From contig NZ_JACDIS010000014.1 of assembly GCF_013839525.1 (NCBI RefSeq), forward strand, positions 21,111-85,110: a stretch of DNA of 64,000 nt. Reading direction: 5' to 3'. The notes under the pieces are model-generated. The model was not told the origin of the DNA. It saw only the letters and a program-made list of their open reading frames with translations, and made no database searches. A program made the translations under genes and the position numbers. How positions within the stretch are numbered: position 1 is the stretch's first letter; each line of letters starts with the position of its first letter. Positions 53,410-63,652 of this stretch are shown piece by piece. The DNA is from Chthonobacter rhizosphaerae. Lineage in GTDB: Bacteria > Pseudomonadota > Alphaproteobacteria > Rhizobiales > Pleomorphomonadaceae.

Positions 53410-54861
53410 ATGCTCACCAACCCCGACGTCGTCACCGACACCGCCATGCTGATCGGCGCCGATTTCGTCGCCGGCACGGAGGACGCCGAGACCGTCCTCG
53501 CGCCGAAGACCGGCGAGACCATCCTGGACCTGCCGGAGGCCTCCCCGTCCCAGATCGACGCCGCGGTGGCGGCGGCGGACGCCGCCTTCGCGTCCTGGTC
53601 GCGCACCACGCCGGGCGAGCGCGCCGGCTACCTCCTGCGCCTCGCCCAGGCGATCGAGGACGACGCGGCGGGCTTCGCCGCGGTCGAGGCGCTCAACTGC
53701 GGCAAGCCCTATCCGGCGGTGCTGCGCGACGAGATCCCCGCCGTGGTGGACGTGCTGCGCTTCTTCGCCGGCGCTTGCCGCACCCTGCCGGGCCAGGCGG
53801 CGGGCGAGTATATCGCCGGCCACACGTCCATGATCCGGCGCGACCCGATCGGCGTGGTCGCCTCCATCGCGCCCTGGAACTACCCGCTCATGATGGCGGC
53901 CTGGAAGATCGGCCCGGCGCTCGCGGCCGGCAACACGGTCGTCATCAAGCCGTCCGAGCAGACGCCGCTGACCACGCTCCGCCTCGCCAAGGTGGCGGCC
54001 GACATCCTGCCGGGCGGCGTCCTCAACGTCATCGTCGGGCGCGGCGGCACGGTGGGCTCCACGCTCATCAACCACCCGAAGGTGTCCATGGTGTCGCTCA
54101 CCGGCGACGTCGCGACGGGCAAGAAGGTGCTGGCCGCCGCCGCCGCCACGGTGAAGCGCACGCACCTGGAACTCGGCGGCAAGGCCCCGGTGATCGTGTT
54201 CGACGACGCCGACATCGACGCCGTCGTGGAGGGCATCCGCACCTTCGGCTACTACAACGCCGGCCAGGACTGCACCGCCGCCTGCCGCATCTACGCGGGC
54301 GACAAGGTGTACGAGAAGCTGGTGGCCGATCTCTCGTCGGCCGTCTCCACCATCGCCTACGCCAACCCGGACGACGAGGCGAACGAGATCGGCCCGCTGA
54401 TCTCGAGGCGCCAGCGCGACCGGGTGGCGAGCTTCGTGGAGCGCGCCGCCGAGCAGAAGCACATCGAGATCGTCACCGGCGGCAAGCCGGCGTCCGGCTC
54501 CGGCTTCTTCTACGAGCCGACGGTGATCGCCGGCGCGCTCCAGTCGGACGAGATCGTCCGGCGCGAGGTGTTCGGGCCGGTCGTCTCGGTCACCCGCTTC
54601 TCCGACCCGGACGACGCGGTCGCCTGGGCCAACGACAGCGACTACGGCCTCGCCTCGTCGGTCTGGACCCGCGACGTCTCCAAGGCCATGAACGTGGCGA
54701 GCCGGCTCCAGTACGGCTGCACCTGGGTCAACTGCCACTTCATGCTGACCAACGAGATGCCCCACGGCGGCCTGAAGCAGTCCGGCTACGGCAAGGACAT
54801 GAGCCAGTACGCCCTGGAGGACTATTCGGTGGTCCGTCACGTCATGGTGAAGTTCGCCTGA
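53410..54861 (+). CDS. patD: gamma-aminobutyraldehyde dehydrogenase
   Basis: The 483-residue aldehyde dehydrogenase matches the YdcW/PatD type, which oxidises 4-aminobutanal from putrescine to GABA. Motifs are [36 protein letters not shown], the base Glu in [16 protein letters not shown], the nucleophile Cys in [13 protein letters not shown] and [14 protein letters not shown]. It begins after AAAGGGAGG and ends the ydcSTUV-patD series, the same order as in E. coli. No putrescine aminotransferase gene is visible nearby. Confidence 0.9.
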   Translation: MLTNPDVVTDTAMLIGADFVAGTEDAETVLAPKTGETILDLPEASPSQIDAAVAAADAAFASWSRTTPGERAGYLLRLAQAIEDDAAGFAAVEALNCGKPYPAVLRDEIPAVVDVLRFFAGACRTLPGQAAGEYIAGHTSMIRRDPIGVVASIAPWNYPLMMAAWKIGPALAAGNTVVIKPSEQTPLTTLRLAKVAADILPGGVLNVIVGRGGTVGSTLINHPKVSMVSLTGDVATGKKVLAAAAATVKRTHLELGGKAPVIVFDDADIDAVVEGIRTFGYYNAGQDCTAACRIYAGDKVYEKLVADLSSAVSTIAYANPDDEANEIGPLISRRQRDRVASFVERAAEQKHIEIVTGGKPASGSGFFYEPTVIAGALQSDEIVRREVFGPVVSVTRFSDPDDAVAWANDSDYGLASSVWTRDVSKAMNVASRLQYGCTWVNCHFMLTNEMPHGGLKQSGYGKDMSQYALEDYSVVRHVMVKFA

Positions 54862-55230
54862 GGTGGAAGGGCCCGAAACAGCCGCCGACCTTCGACGCAG
54901 CCGTCCGGACCCGATCGCCCCGATCGGGTCCGCTCGCGAAGGCGGCGCCCCGCTCGCGAAGGGGCATCCCCTTCGTCATTGTCCGCGAAGGCGGACCACC
55001 CCCGCCTTTGTCCTCGCCGGACCGAGAAAATGCGTGGGTGGTCTGCCTGAAGCAGACCATGACGGCAGCAGAGCGCCAACGACCTGCGCAGTCTCCACCC
55101 GCCCCCGCGGTACCGCCCCCCCATCCACCCGCCTCCACCCCATCCCCTCGCCAGCGCCCACACCTTTGCTTGCCCCCTCCGCCGTTTCGGTTAAGGCTCT
55201 CGCCAAACGAACAAGCACCGGGAGGGTCCC
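54862..55230. other. intergenic region, no supported gene
   Basis: These 369 bases between patD and glgB contain GCTCGCGAAGG repeated twice in a GC-rich stretch (around 54933-54960) and nothing recognised as a gene. The glgB ribosome binding site GGGAGG is at the right end. Confidence 0.4.
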
Positions 55231-57420
55231 ATGGCGTCGGACAACGTGAGGGCGGGATTGGACGCGGGGGCCGTTCGGGCGATCGTGGAGGGCTCCCACG
55301 GCGATCCCTTCGCGGTGCTGGGGCCGCATCGCACGGCGCGCGGCAGCGTGATCCGGGCCTTCCTGCCGAACGCCCGCGCGGCCGAGGTGCGGGCGGACGA
55401 CCGGACCGTCGGCACTTTCAGCCACGTGGAGGACGGCCTGTGGGTCGCGCCCGTCGACCGGCTGCCGGCCCGCTACACCATCCGGGCGGAGTGGGACGCC
55501 GGCGCCCACGAGGCGGAGGACCCGTACGCCTTCCCGCTCCTCCTCGGCGACATGGACGTCCACCTCCTCGCCGAGGGCGCTCACCGCCGGCTCGCCGACA
55601 CCCTCGGCGCGGTCGTCACCACGGTGGACGGGGTGCCGGGCGTGCGGTTCGCCGTCTGGGCCCCGAACGCGCGCCGGGTCTCCGTGGTGGGCGACTTCAA
55701 CGCCTGGGACGGGCGGCGCCATCCCATGCGGCTGCGCCGGGAATGCGGCGTCTGGGAGATCTTCCTGCCGAGGCTCGGCCCGGGCGAGCGCTACAAGTAC
55801 GAGATCATGGGCGCGGACGGCGTGGTGCTGCCCCTGAAGGCGGACCCGCTGGCCCGCCAGTTCGAGCACCCGCCGGCGACCGCCTCCATCGTGGCCGATC
55901 CGGAGCCGTTCCGGTGGACTGACGCCGGCTGGATGGAGAAGCGCGCCGACCGGCAGGCGGCGACCGCGCCGCTCAGCATCTACGAGGTCCACCCGGGCTC
56001 CTGGCGGCGCAATCCGGACGGGGCGGTGGACTGGGACTTCCTCGCCCGAACCCTCGTGCCCTACGTGCGGCACCTGGGCTTCACCCATGTGGAATTCCTG
56101 CCGATCACCGAGCATCCGTTCGGCGGGTCGTGGGGCTACCAGCCGCTCGGCCTGTTCGCCCCCACGGCCCGCTACGGGTCGCCGGCCGCGTTCGCCCGCT
56201 TCGTCGACCGCTGCCACGAGGAGGGCATCGGCGTCATCGTCGACTGGGTGCCGGCCCATTTCCCGTCCGACAGCCACGGGCTCGCCCGATTCGACGGCAC
56301 GGCCCTCTACGAGCACGAGGACCCGCGCGAGGGCTTCCACCAGGACTGGAACACCCTGATCTACAACTTCGGGCGCACGGAGGTGATCGGCTTCCTGGTG
56401 GCGTCGGCCCTCGAATGGCTGCAGCGCTTCCACGTGGACGGGCTCAGGGTGGATGCGGTCGCGTCCATGCTCTACCGCGACTATTCCCGAAAACACGGCG
56501 AGTGGGTGCCCAACCGCTACGGCGGGCGGGAGAACCTGGAGGCGGTGGCCTTCCTGAAGCACTTCAACGGCGTCGTCCGGTTCGAGGCGCCGAGCGCGCT
56601 CACGATCGCGGAGGAATCCACCGCCTGGCCGGCCGTGACCGGCGACCTGGAGCACGGCGGCCTGGGCTTCTCGCTGAAATGGAACATGGGCTGGATGCAC
56701 GACACCCTGGCCTACATGGGCCGGGAGCCGGTCCACCGCCGCTTCCACCACGACGACCTGACGTTCGGGCTGGTCTACGCCTTCTCCGAGCGCTTCGTGC
56801 TGCCGCTCAGCCACGACGAGGTGGTGCACGGCAAGCGCTCGCTGATCGGCCGCATGCCGGGCGACGCCTGGCAGAGGATGGCGTCCCTGCGCGCCTACTA
56901 CGGCTTCATGTGGACCCATCCGGGCAAGAAGCTGCTCTTCATGGGCGGCGAGATCGGCCAGGAGCGGGAATGGAACCACGACGAGGAGCTCGACTGGTGG
57001 CTCCTCGACCGTCCGGACCACGCCGGCCTCAACCGGCTCGTCCGCGATCTCAACACCCTCTACCGGGCGGAGCCGGCGCTCCACGCCCGCGACCACGAGC
57101 CGGCCGGCTTCCGGTGGGTGATCGGCGACGACCGGACCAACTCGGTGTTCGCCTACCTGAGGCAGGGGTTCGAGTCCGACCCGCCCGTGCTGGTGGTCGC
57201 CAACTTCACGCCGGTGCCGCGCGGCGGCTACCGGGTCGGCGTGCCGGCGGCCGGCACGTGGGAGGAGGTCGTCAACACCGACGCCGCCCTCTACGGCGGC
57301 GGCAACATGGGCAACGGCGGCGCCCTGGAGACCGAGGCGGTGGAGTGCCACGGGGAAGCGCAGTCGCTTCTCCTCACCCTGCCGCCGCTCGCCACGGTGG
57401 TCCTGCGGCTGCTCGCCTGA
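55231..57420 (+). CDS. glgB: 1,4-alpha-glucan branching enzyme
   Basis: The 729-residue GH13 enzyme makes alpha-1,6 branches in glycogen. It has the extra N-terminal domain [11 protein letters not shown], the CBM48 domain [20 protein letters not shown], and the barrel with [39 protein letters not shown] (nucleophile Asp), [12 protein letters not shown] (acid Glu) and [13 protein letters not shown] (third Asp region). ATG 55231 follows CGGGAGGGTCCC. It stands apart from other glycogen synthesis genes; only the debranching-like gene in the island is functionally related. Confidence 0.96.
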   Translation: MASDNVRAGLDAGAVRAIVEGSHGDPFAVLGPHRTARGSVIRAFLPNARAAEVRADDRTVGTFSHVEDGLWVAPVDRLPARYTIRAEWDAGAHEAEDPYAFPLLLGDMDVHLLAEGAHRRLADTLGAVVTTVDGVPGVRFAVWAPNARRVSVVGDFNAWDGRRHPMRLRRECGVWEIFLPRLGPGERYKYEIMGADGVVLPLKADPLARQFEHPPATASIVADPEPFRWTDAGWMEKRADRQAATAPLSIYEVHPGSWRRNPDGAVDWDFLARTLVPYVRHLGFTHVEFLPITEHPFGGSWGYQPLGLFAPTARYGSPAAFARFVDRCHEEGIGVIVDWVPAHFPSDSHGLARFDGTALYEHEDPREGFHQDWNTLIYNFGRTEVIGFLVASALEWLQRFHVDGLRVDAVASMLYRDYSRKHGEWVPNRYGGRENLEAVAFLKHFNGVVRFEAPSALTIAEESTAWPAVTGDLEHGGLGFSLKWNMGWMHDTLAYMGREPVHRRFHHDDLTFGLVYAFSERFVLPLSHDEVVHGKRSLIGRMPGDAWQRMASLRAYYGFMWTHPGKKLLFMGGEIGQEREWNHDEELDWWLLDRPDHAGLNRLVRDLNTLYRAEPALHARDHEPAGFRWVIGDDRTNSVFAYLRQGFESDPPVLVVANFTPVPRGGYRVGVPAAGTWEEVVNTDAALYGGGNMGNGGALETEAVECHGEAQSLLLTLPPLATVVLRLLA

Positions 57421-57436
57421 GCGCCGGCGGCGGATC

Positions 57437-57462
57437 GGGCGTCCCTTCGCCGAGGGACGCCC
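57437..57462. terminator. bidirectional hairpin terminator between glgB and the minus-strand SgcJ-like gene
   Basis: GGGCGTCCCT (57437-57446) and AGGGACGCCC (57453-57462) form a perfect 10-bp stem with a 6-nt loop between two convergent genes. No T-tract follows on either strand, so release may need Rho or pausing. Confidence 0.55.
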
Positions 57463-57481
57463 GGGTCCGACGCCCGAGGCG

Positions 57482-57934
57482 TCAGTCCGCCGTGTTCATC
57501 TCGTGGCGGGTGATCAGCCAGACGCCGTCCTGGTTCTGGAACTCCATGGTGAAGTTCGCCATGACGGTCTCGGGCCCGGCGACGATCTCCTTGACGCCGC
57601 TCTTCACCACCGTCTCGCAGTCGATCCGGGCGTCGCTCTGCTTCAGGGTCGCCCGCGGGGTCAGGTCGACGAAGTCGGACCAGTAGTCCCGGATGGCGGT
57701 GCGGTCGGTGAGGGCGGCGTCCTGGGAATAGGACTTGAAGCTGTGCTGGGGCGCGTAGTGGGCGAGGACCAGGTCGGCGTTGTGGCCGGGCAGGGCCTTG
57801 GCCCAGCGATCGAAGAGGGCGGTCGCCTTGGTGGCGTCCATGGCCGGGCAAGCCCCCGTGTTGGCGAAGGCCGGCGTGGCGGCAGCGAGAACGAGGGACG
57901 ACACGGCAACGGCATAGAAGCGCTTCGCAGTCAT
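57482..57934 (-). CDS. secreted SgcJ/EcaC-like (SnoaL/NTF2-fold) protein
   Basis: The 150-residue protein has a signal peptide (MTAKRFYAVAVSSLVLAAAT ending ...AFA) and an NTF2-like cone: ALFDRWAKALPGHNADLVLA, HSFKSYSQDAALTDRTAIRD then YWSDFVDLTPRA and WLITRHEMNTAD. It resembles SgcJ/EcaC family members, which have no settled biochemical role. ATG 57934 follows GGAGGAA at a good distance; an upstream frame start lacks a site. A near-perfect 20-bp palindrome lies 80 bp upstream (58014-58033). Confidence 0.8.
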   Translation of the reverse strand: MTAKRFYAVAVSSLVLAAATPAFANTGACPAMDATKATALFDRWAKALPGHNADLVLAHYAPQHSFKSYSQDAALTDRTAIRDYWSDFVDLTPRATLKQSDARIDCETVVKSGVKEIVAGPETVMANFTMEFQNQDGVWLITRHEMNTAD

Positions 57935-58013
57935 GGGTTCCTCCACTGTCAGGCTCGCGGCCTCCCGCCGCCGAGCCATGGCTCACGTAGGTGGAAGCCC
58001 TTAGCCCCGTAAG

Positions 58014-58033
58014 AGATCTAATCGATTAAATCT
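58014..58033. promoter_or_regulatory. 20-bp near-perfect palindrome upstream of the SgcJ-like gene
   Basis: AGATCTAATC followed by GATTAAATCT is self-complementary except for one base pair. It is AT-rich in very GC-rich surroundings, in the 137-bp gap between the SgcJ-like gene start and the truA end. It looks like an operator for a dimeric regulator; the protein is unknown. Confidence 0.45.
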
Positions 58034-58071
58034 TTGTAAGGTTGGCCGGGGACTGGGCCGTCCCGGCCCGC

Positions 58072-58815
58072 TCAATAGTCCACCCGGACGAGGCAGAGCC
58101 CGCCGGGCGGCGCCACCGGCCCGCAGGCCGTGCGATCGGCCGCCTTCAGGGCCGCGAACAGCTGGTCGCTCGTCCAGCTGCCGTCGCCCACCTTGCGCAG
58201 GCTGCCCACCATGGACCGTACCTGGTTGTGCAGGAAGGAGCGGGCGGACGTCTCCACGCGGACCTCGTCGCCGGTCCGGCGGAGGTCCAGCTGGTCCAGC
58301 GTCTTCATCGGGCTCGCCGACTGGCAGTGGGTGGACCGGAAGGTGGTGAAGTCGTGGTGGCCGAGAAGCCGCTGGGCCGCCGCATGCATCGCCTCCGCGT
58401 CCAGCCGCTTCGGCACGTGCCAGACCAGGTGCCGCTCCAGGGTCGGCGGCGAGCGGCGGTCGAAGATCCGGTAGACGTAGTGGCGACGGCGCGCCGAGAA
58501 GCGGGCGTCGAACCCGTCGTCAACCGCCTCGGCGTCCACGATGGTCACCGGCCACGGCCGCAGATGCACGTTGCCGGCGTCGCGGATCGTCCCCGGCCGC
58601 ACGGGCGTCTCCAGGTCGAAGTGCGCCACCTGGCCGGTGGCGTGGACGCCCGCGTCGGTGCGCCCGGCCCCCTTCAGCGTCACCCGCTCGCCGGTGAACA
58701 TCAGGATGGCAGTCTCGATCAGGCCCTGGACGCTTTCGCCCGCCCAGTCCGCCTGCCGCTGCCAGCCCACGAAGGGCGTGCCGTCGTATTCCACGTGGAT
58801 CTTGTAGCGGGGCAT
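58072..58815 (-). CDS. truA: tRNA pseudouridine synthase A
   Basis: The 247-residue enzyme makes pseudouridine at positions 38-40 of tRNA anticodon arms. It begins [20 protein letters not shown] and has the catalytic aspartate in [18 protein letters not shown], with [19 protein letters not shown] near the end. It starts one base after the fmt stop, as part of def-fmt-truA. Confidence 0.95.
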   Translation of the reverse strand: MPRYKIHVEYDGTPFVGWQRQADWAGESVQGLIETAILMFTGERVTLKGAGRTDAGVHATGQVAHFDLETPVRPGTIRDAGNVHLRPWPVTIVDAEAVDDGFDARFSARRRHYVYRIFDRRSPPTLERHLVWHVPKRLDAEAMHAAAQRLLGHHDFTTFRSTHCQSASPMKTLDQLDLRRTGDEVRVETSARSFLHNQVRSMVGSLRKVGDGSWTSDQLFAALKAADRTACGPVAPPGGLCLVRVDY

Positions 58816-58816
58816 G

Positions 58817-59749
58817 TCAGCCGAACCGGGCGCCCGGGGCGAGGCGGGCGCCGCGGGCGAAGTCCGCGAAGGCCATGGCCTTGGAGCCGGCCCGCTGCAC
58901 GGTGACGAGCCGCACCGCGCCGTCGCCGCACGCCACCTTGCCGTCCTCGTCCAGAAGCGTCCCCGGCGCGCCGTCGCCCTCCGCCCGGCCGGTGCGGATC
59001 ACCTTCACCCGCTCCGGCCCCTTGCCGAGGTCCGCCTGGAACCAGGCACCCGGGAAGGGCGCGAGGCCGCGGGCGTGGTCGTGCACGGACTTGGCCGGGC
59101 GTGACCAGTCGATCCGGGTTTCCTCGTTGGTGAGCTTGTGGGCGTAGACGACGCCCTCCGCCGCCTGGGGCGTGAACGTCAGGCCGCCGCGCTCCAGGCC
59201 GCCGAGCGCCCGGATCATCAGGTCGGCCCCGAGCGGCGCGAGCCGGTCGTGGAGTTCGCCCGCCGTCACGTCCGGGCCGATCGGCAGCCGCTCCGCCATG
59301 GCGACCGGCCCGGTGTCGAGCCCTTCCTCCATGCGCATGACCATCACGCCGGTCTCCGCGTCGCCGGCCATGATGGCGCGGTTGATCGGGGCCGCCCCGC
59401 GCCAACGGGGGAGGAGGGAGGCGTGGAGGTTGAGGCAGCCGTGGGCCGGCGCGTCGAGCACCGGCTTCGGCAGGAGGAGCCCGTAGGCGACCACCACCGC
59501 CACGTCCGCGTCGTGGCTTTTGAACACCGCCTGGGCGTCCGGGTCCTTCAGGGTTCGCGGCGTGAACACCGGCACCCCGAAGGCGTCGGCCTGCTCGTGC
59601 ACGGGCGAGCGCCGCTCGGAAAGGCCCCGCCCGGCGGGCCGGGGCGCGCGCGTGTAGGCCGCCACCACGTCGTGGCCGTGGCCGATGAGCGAGACGAGCA
59701 CCGGCACCGCGAAATCGGGCGTGCCCATGAAGACGATCTTGAGCGGCAT
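58817..59749 (-). CDS. fmt: methionyl-tRNA formyltransferase
   Basis: The 310-residue enzyme formylates initiator Met-tRNA using 10-formyl-tetrahydrofolate. It begins [20 protein letters not shown], has the folate/catalytic loop [20 protein letters not shown] (Asn-His-Ser pattern) and [18 protein letters not shown], and a C-terminal tRNA-binding OB domain ([14 protein letters not shown]). It is followed after one base by truA and preceded by def at 120 bp. Confidence 0.96.
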   Translation of the reverse strand: MPLKIVFMGTPDFAVPVLVSLIGHGHDVVAAYTRAPRPAGRGLSERRSPVHEQADAFGVPVFTPRTLKDPDAQAVFKSHDADVAVVVAYGLLLPKPVLDAPAHGCLNLHASLLPRWRGAAPINRAIMAGDAETGVMVMRMEEGLDTGPVAMAERLPIGPDVTAGELHDRLAPLGADLMIRALGGLERGGLTFTPQAAEGVVYAHKLTNEETRIDWSRPAKSVHDHARGLAPFPGAWFQADLGKGPERVKVIRTGRAEGDGAPGTLLDEDGKVACGDGAVRLVTVQRAGSKAMAFADFARGARLAPGARFG

Positions 59750-59869
59750 CAGCGATCCCGGCGAGACGAAGCGTCAGGCGGTGTAGCCGACATGAGGATC
59801 GAGGTCGAGCCCGCGCGTCCGATCGACCGTCCGGCGCCCGGGCGGGCGGCGACCGTCCCGGCCGTCCGC

Positions 59870-60394
59870 TCAGGCGACGCCCTTGGCCCGGTCCCGCGCC
59901 TGCTTGGTGAACTTGCGCACCACCCGGTCGCGCTTCAGCTTGGAGATGTGGTCGATGAACAGAATGCCGTTCAGGTGGTCGATCTCGTGCTGCAGGCAGG
60001 TGGCCAGGATCCCGTCCGCGTCCACCTCCTTCGTCTCGCCGGAAAGGTCGCGGTAGCGCACCGTCACCCGGGACGGACGCTCGACCTCCTCGAAATACTC
60101 CGGGATCGACAGGCAGCCCTCCTCGTAAGTGGACACCTCGTCGGAAACTTTCAGGATCTCCGGGTTGATGAAGACCTGCGGCGCGCGCCCGTCCTCGTCC
60201 CGCGACACGTCGATCGTCACCACGCGCAGCGGCACGCCCACCTGGATGGCGGCGAGCCCGATGCCGGGCGCGTCGTACATGGTCTCGAACATGTCGTCCA
60301 CCAGACGACGGACGTCGGCGGTGATCTCGCCCACGGGCGACGACACGAGACGGAGCTGCGAATCCGGAAGGATGACGAGGGGACGGATGGACAT
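59870..60394 (-). CDS. def: peptide deformylase
   Basis: The 174-residue metallohydrolase removes N-formyl groups from new proteins. All three motifs are present: [20 protein letters not shown] (metal Cys) and [13 protein letters not shown] (two metal His and catalytic Glu). It starts [20 protein letters not shown]. It is the first gene of def-fmt-truA, acting on the same formyl cycle as fmt. Ile replaces Pro in the first motif, as in many alphaproteobacteria. Confidence 0.96.
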   Translation of the reverse strand: MSIRPLVILPDSQLRLVSSPVGEITADVRRLVDDMFETMYDAPGIGLAAIQVGVPLRVVTIDVSRDEDGRAPQVFINPEILKVSDEVSTYEEGCLSIPEYFEEVERPSRVTVRYRDLSGETKEVDADGILATCLQHEIDHLNGILFIDHISKLKRDRVVRKFTKQARDRAKGVA

Positions 60395-60474
60395 GGATCG
60401 GAGATATGGGAAGCCGGAACCCCGGTCAATATCCGGCTCATCCGCCTGATTGCGGACGATCCCGGAGACGCGCG

Positions 60475-61908
60475 TCAGCCCCGTCCCGTCGCCCTGGGCA
60501 GGCGGATCGTGGCCCGCAACCCGCCGCCCTCCCGGTTGGCGAGCGTGAGGTCGCCGCCGTGCCGGCGCACGATCGACCGGGCCGTGGACAGGCCGAGCCC
60601 GACGCCGCCCGTGTCCTGGTTGCGCGAGGCCTCCAGGCGCACGAAGGGCTCGAACACCTCCTCCAGGCGGTCGGCCGGAATGCCCGGTCCGTCGTCGTCC
60701 ACCAGGATCAGCGCCTCGGTGGGCGTCGCCTCCACGGTGAGGCGGGCACAGGCGCCGTAGCGGACCGCGTTCTCCACGAGGTTGCGCACCGCCCGGCGCA
60801 GCGACACCGGCCGCACCTCCAGCTCCAGCTTGTCCGGCCCGGTCACGGTCACCGGGTGGCCGAGGTCGGCGAAGTCGTCCGCCACGGCCGTCACCAGGGC
60901 GGCGAGGTCCGTGCGGTGGCTCTCCTCGGCGAGCGCGTCGTCGCGCGCGAACGCCAGGGTCGCCTCGGTCATCCGGCTCATCTCGTCCACGGTCTCGACG
61001 ATCCTGTCGCGCACGTCCGGGTCGTCCACGAACTCCGCCCGAAGCCGCAGGGAGGTCAGCGGCGTGCGGAGGTCGTGGCTGATCGCCGCCAGCATGCGGG
61101 TCCGGTCGGCCACGAACCGGCGGACCCGGTCGTGCATGGCGTTGAAGGCGTGCACCGTGCGGCGCACCTCCTCCGGGCCGGTCTCCGGCAGCGCGTCCAC
61201 GGTCTCGCCGCGGCCCATGCGGTCGGCCGCGCGGGCGAGGTCGCGCAAGGGGCGGGTGATCCGGCGCACCATGAAGGCCGCCACCAGCACGATGGTGGCG
61301 GCCACGAGGCCGGTCTGGATCAGCATGGGCCAGGCCCAGAGGTTCGGCCGCGGCAGGATGGTCTCGGCGTTCAGCCAGCGGCCGTCCGACAGCCGCGCGG
61401 ACACGCTCACCACCGGGATGATCGGGCGCTGCCGGTCACGCTGGCCGAAGCCGGGCGGGCCGCCGTCCCGTTCGTCGCGCTCGCCCCGGGCGTCCGGCCG
61501 GCCGTGCCGCCGCTCGCGAAAGTCGCGCAGGGGCCTGCCGCGCACCTCCGCCCGCACCTCCCGGCCGTCGAACGCGTCGCTGAGGACGGAGGCCTCGAAG
61601 TCGTCCCCGTCCTCGCCCCCGTCCGGCGCGCGCGCGGCCACGATGGGATCGGGCGTCACCGTGTAGCTCACCCGGCTCGTGCTCGCGGCCGCCACCAGGC
61701 GCTGCTGCACGTCCGTCGGCACGTCCTCCACCACCCGCACCAGGGCGGCGGTGCGGGCGAGCACCTGTTCGCGGATCGCCTGCTCGATGGCGTCCCGGCG
61801 GTTGACGGCGAAATAGACCGCGCTGAGGATCTGCCCCAGCACCAGCGCGCCGAGGAGAAGGGCGATCAGCTGCCCGGCGAGGCTTCTCGGCACGAGGCGA
61901 AGGGTCAC
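60475..61908 (-). CDS. sensor histidine kinase of an OmpR-type two-component system
   Basis: From GTG 61908 ([20 protein letters not shown]) the 477-residue protein has two membrane helices (residues about 12-32 and 165-190), a periplasmic region with a long charged arginine/aspartate-rich stretch (about residues 105-145), a HAMP domain, H-box [20 protein letters not shown]-box [12 protein letters not shown]1 DDDGPGIP and G2 [10 protein letters not shown]. The GTG overlaps the response regulator stop as GTGA, so they are coupled. The charged periplasmic loop could bind cations; this is inference. Confidence 0.92.
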   Translation of the reverse strand: MTLRLVPRSLAGQLIALLLGALVLGQILSAVYFAVNRRDAIEQAIREQVLARTAALVRVVEDVPTDVQQRLVAAASTSRVSYTVTPDPIVAARAPDGGEDGDDFEASVLSDAFDGREVRAEVRGRPLRDFRERRHGRPDARGERDERDGGPPGFGQRDRQRPIIPVVSVSARLSDGRWLNAETILPRPNLWAWPMLIQTGLVAATIVLVAAFMVRRITRPLRDLARAADRMGRGETVDALPETGPEEVRRTVHAFNAMHDRVRRFVADRTRMLAAISHDLRTPLTSLRLRAEFVDDPDVRDRIVETVDEMSRMTEATLAFARDDALAEESHRTDLAALVTAVADDFADLGHPVTVTGPDKLELEVRPVSLRRAVRNLVENAVRYGACARLTVEATPTEALILVDDDGPGIPADRLEEVFEPFVRLEASRNQDTGGVGLGLSTARSIVRRHGGDLTLANREGGGLRATIRLPRATGRG

Positions 61909-62633
61909 GCGTCCATCTCCGTCACGTCGGCGGCGAACATGTAGCCGCCGCCCCACACGGTCTTGATCAGCTGCGGCGCCTTCGGGTCGTGCTCGATCTT
62001 CTTGCGCAGCCGGCTCACCTGGTTGTCGATGGAGCGGTCGAACACCTGCGGGGTCCGGCCGGAGGTGAGGTCCATCAGCTGGTCGCGGGAGAGCACCATG
62101 TTCGGGCGCTTCAGGAAGGCGGCGAGCAGCTGGAACTCGGCCGTCGAGAGGGGCGAGCCGACGCCCGTCTCGTCCACCAGCTCGCGCCGGCCCACGTCCA
62201 GCACGAAGCGGTCGAACGCCAGCTTCCTCGCCGACAGGGGATCGCGCGCCTTCGGCACGGCCTGGGTCCGGCGCAGCACCGCCCGGATGCGGGCGAGAAG
62301 CTCGCGCGGGTTGAACGGCTTGGTCACATAGTCGTCGGCGCCGATCTCCAGGCCCACCACCCGGTCCGTGTCCTCCGCCATGGCGGTGAGCAGGATCACC
62401 GGCGTCTCGCCGCTTTCCCGCACGTGGCGGCAGAAGGAGAGGCCGTCCTCGCCGGGCATCATGATGTCCAGCACCACGAGGTCGATGGCCGCCGCCTTCA
62501 TGGCCTTGCGGGCGACCGCGGCGTTCTCGGCCGTCGTCACCCGGAAGCCGTTCTTGGTCAGGTAGCGGCCGATCAGGTCGCGGATGTCCCGGTGGTCGTC
62601 GACGACGAGGATGTGCGGGGCGGGGTCTGTCAT
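61905..62633 (-). CDS. OmpR-family response regulator
   Basis: A 242-residue protein with an N-terminal receiver (HILVVDDHRDIRDLIGRYL; phospho-acceptor Asp in VVLDIMMPGEDG; LLTAM; Lys in DYVTKPFNPREL) and a C-terminal winged helix (PLSTAEFQLLAAFLKRPNMV, RSIDNQVSRLRKKIEHD). ATG 62633 (MTDPAPHILVVDD) is the natural start. It is read with the kinase gene and is divergent from an EF-hand protein gene 267 bp away, with hexamer direct repeats between them. Confidence 0.94.
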   Translation of the reverse strand: MTDPAPHILVVDDHRDIRDLIGRYLTKNGFRVTTAENAAVARKAMKAAAIDLVVLDIMMPGEDGLSFCRHVRESGETPVILLTAMAEDTDRVVGLEIGADDYVTKPFNPRELLARIRAVLRRTQAVPKARDPLSARKLAFDRFVLDVGRRELVDETGVGSPLSTAEFQLLAAFLKRPNMVLSRDQLMDLTSGRTPQVFDRSIDNQVSRLRKKIEHDPKAPQLIKTVWGGGYMFAADVTEMDA

Positions 62634-62726
62634 GGTCGGGCGTGGGCGGCTTCGGGAACGGGGGAGGGCGCGCGGGGCGCCATTCCCTCTATCTCGCCGC
62701 TTTTTCCCCGCCCGGCCAGGGGAACT

Positions 62727-62742
62727 TGTATCGAGCTGTATC
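62727..62742. promoter_or_regulatory. TGTATC direct repeat, candidate OmpR-type binding site
   Basis: TGTATC at 62727-62732 recurs at 62737-62742, a 10-bp period that puts both half-sites on one face of the helix, as winged-helix OmpR-type dimers require. It lies between the divergent response regulator and EF-hand genes, so it could regulate both. Confidence 0.4.
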
Positions 62743-62900
62743 AGGCCCCGGCCCTGTGACGGGCGGCGACACTTCGGCCGTTCCGGGACGAAGTTCCGCG
62801 ACAAAGGCCACCTATCTTGAGCATGTCGGCGGCGATCACAGCCGCCCTCCGCAGACCGGCCCCGCCGGCCGGCGGATGAGAAAGGTCAAGGAGAATACCC

Positions 62901-63509
62901 ATGAAGACCCTCACCTGGACGGCCCTCGTCGCCACCGCCTTCGTCGCCGCCATGCCGATCGCCCACGCGGGTCAGGGCCATGGCGGCGGCTGGGGCGGCC
63001 ATGGCGGGCGCCACGGCGGCCACGGCATGGGCGCCATGAACCTGATGGAGCGCTACGACACCAACAAGGACGGCAAGGTCACCCAGGAGGAGATCGACGC
63101 GGTCCAGGCCCAGCGCTTCACCACGGCGGCCGGCGCCAACGGCCAGAGCATGTCGATCCAGCAGTTCGAGCAGCTCTACAACGCCGAGCACCGGGAGCGC
63201 ATGGTCCGCGCCTTCCAGCGCCTCGACCGGGACGGCGACGGCCAGGTGACCCGCGAGGAGTTCGACCGCCGCACCGCTGGCCTCGTCGCCCGCATGGACC
63301 GGGACGGCGACGGCGCTCTCGCGCCGGCCGACCGCCGGCATGGCGAAGGCCGTCACGGCGGCTGGCGCGGCTGGTGGAACGGCGATCGCGGCGAAGGCCG
63401 CGGCCCGATGGGCGGCGGCGGCATGGGCCCCATGGGCGGACCCGGCATGGGCCCGATGGGCGGCCCGGACGCCGGCCCTGACGCCGACGAGGGCGACGAC
63501 ACCCCGTAA
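62901..63509 (+). CDS. secreted EF-hand calcium-binding protein
   Basis: The 202-residue protein has a signal peptide (MKTLTWTALVATAFVAAMPI then AHA), a Gly/His-rich linker (residues 24-45), and EF-hand loops DTNKDGKVTQEE (53-64), DRDGDGQVTREE (109-120) and DRDGDGALAPAD (133-144; Asp at position 12 instead of Glu). The tail is repeats of GPMGG/MGPMGG. It follows AAGGAGAA at 62888-62896. Divergent pairing with an OmpR-type system recalls calcium-responsive systems elsewhere; that link is inference. Confidence 0.87.
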   Translation: MKTLTWTALVATAFVAAMPIAHAGQGHGGGWGGHGGRHGGHGMGAMNLMERYDTNKDGKVTQEEIDAVQAQRFTTAAGANGQSMSIQQFEQLYNAEHRERMVRAFQRLDRDGDGQVTREEFDRRTAGLVARMDRDGDGALAPADRRHGEGRHGGWRGWWNGDRGEGRGPMGGGGMGPMGGPGMGPMGGPDAGPDADEGDDTP

Positions 63510-63517
63510 GGCGACGC

Positions 63518-63556
63518 GAACCCGCCGCCCGCCAGGTTCCGGCGGGCGGCGGGTTC
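63518..63556. terminator. long perfect hairpin between convergent genes
   Basis: GAACCCGCCGCCCGCC (63518-63533) and its exact complement (63541-63556) form a 16-bp stem with loop AGGTTCC, between the EF-hand gene and the minus-strand oxidoreductase. There is no T-tract. It probably stops transcription from both sides. Confidence 0.6.
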
Positions 63557-63652
63557 AAGCACGCTCCGCGTCGGCGATCGGATCGCGACGTCTTGCCCGG
63601 TTTCGCCGGACCCTCCCCTAGAAAGGAACGGGTCCTACCTCCTCGGCCCTCG

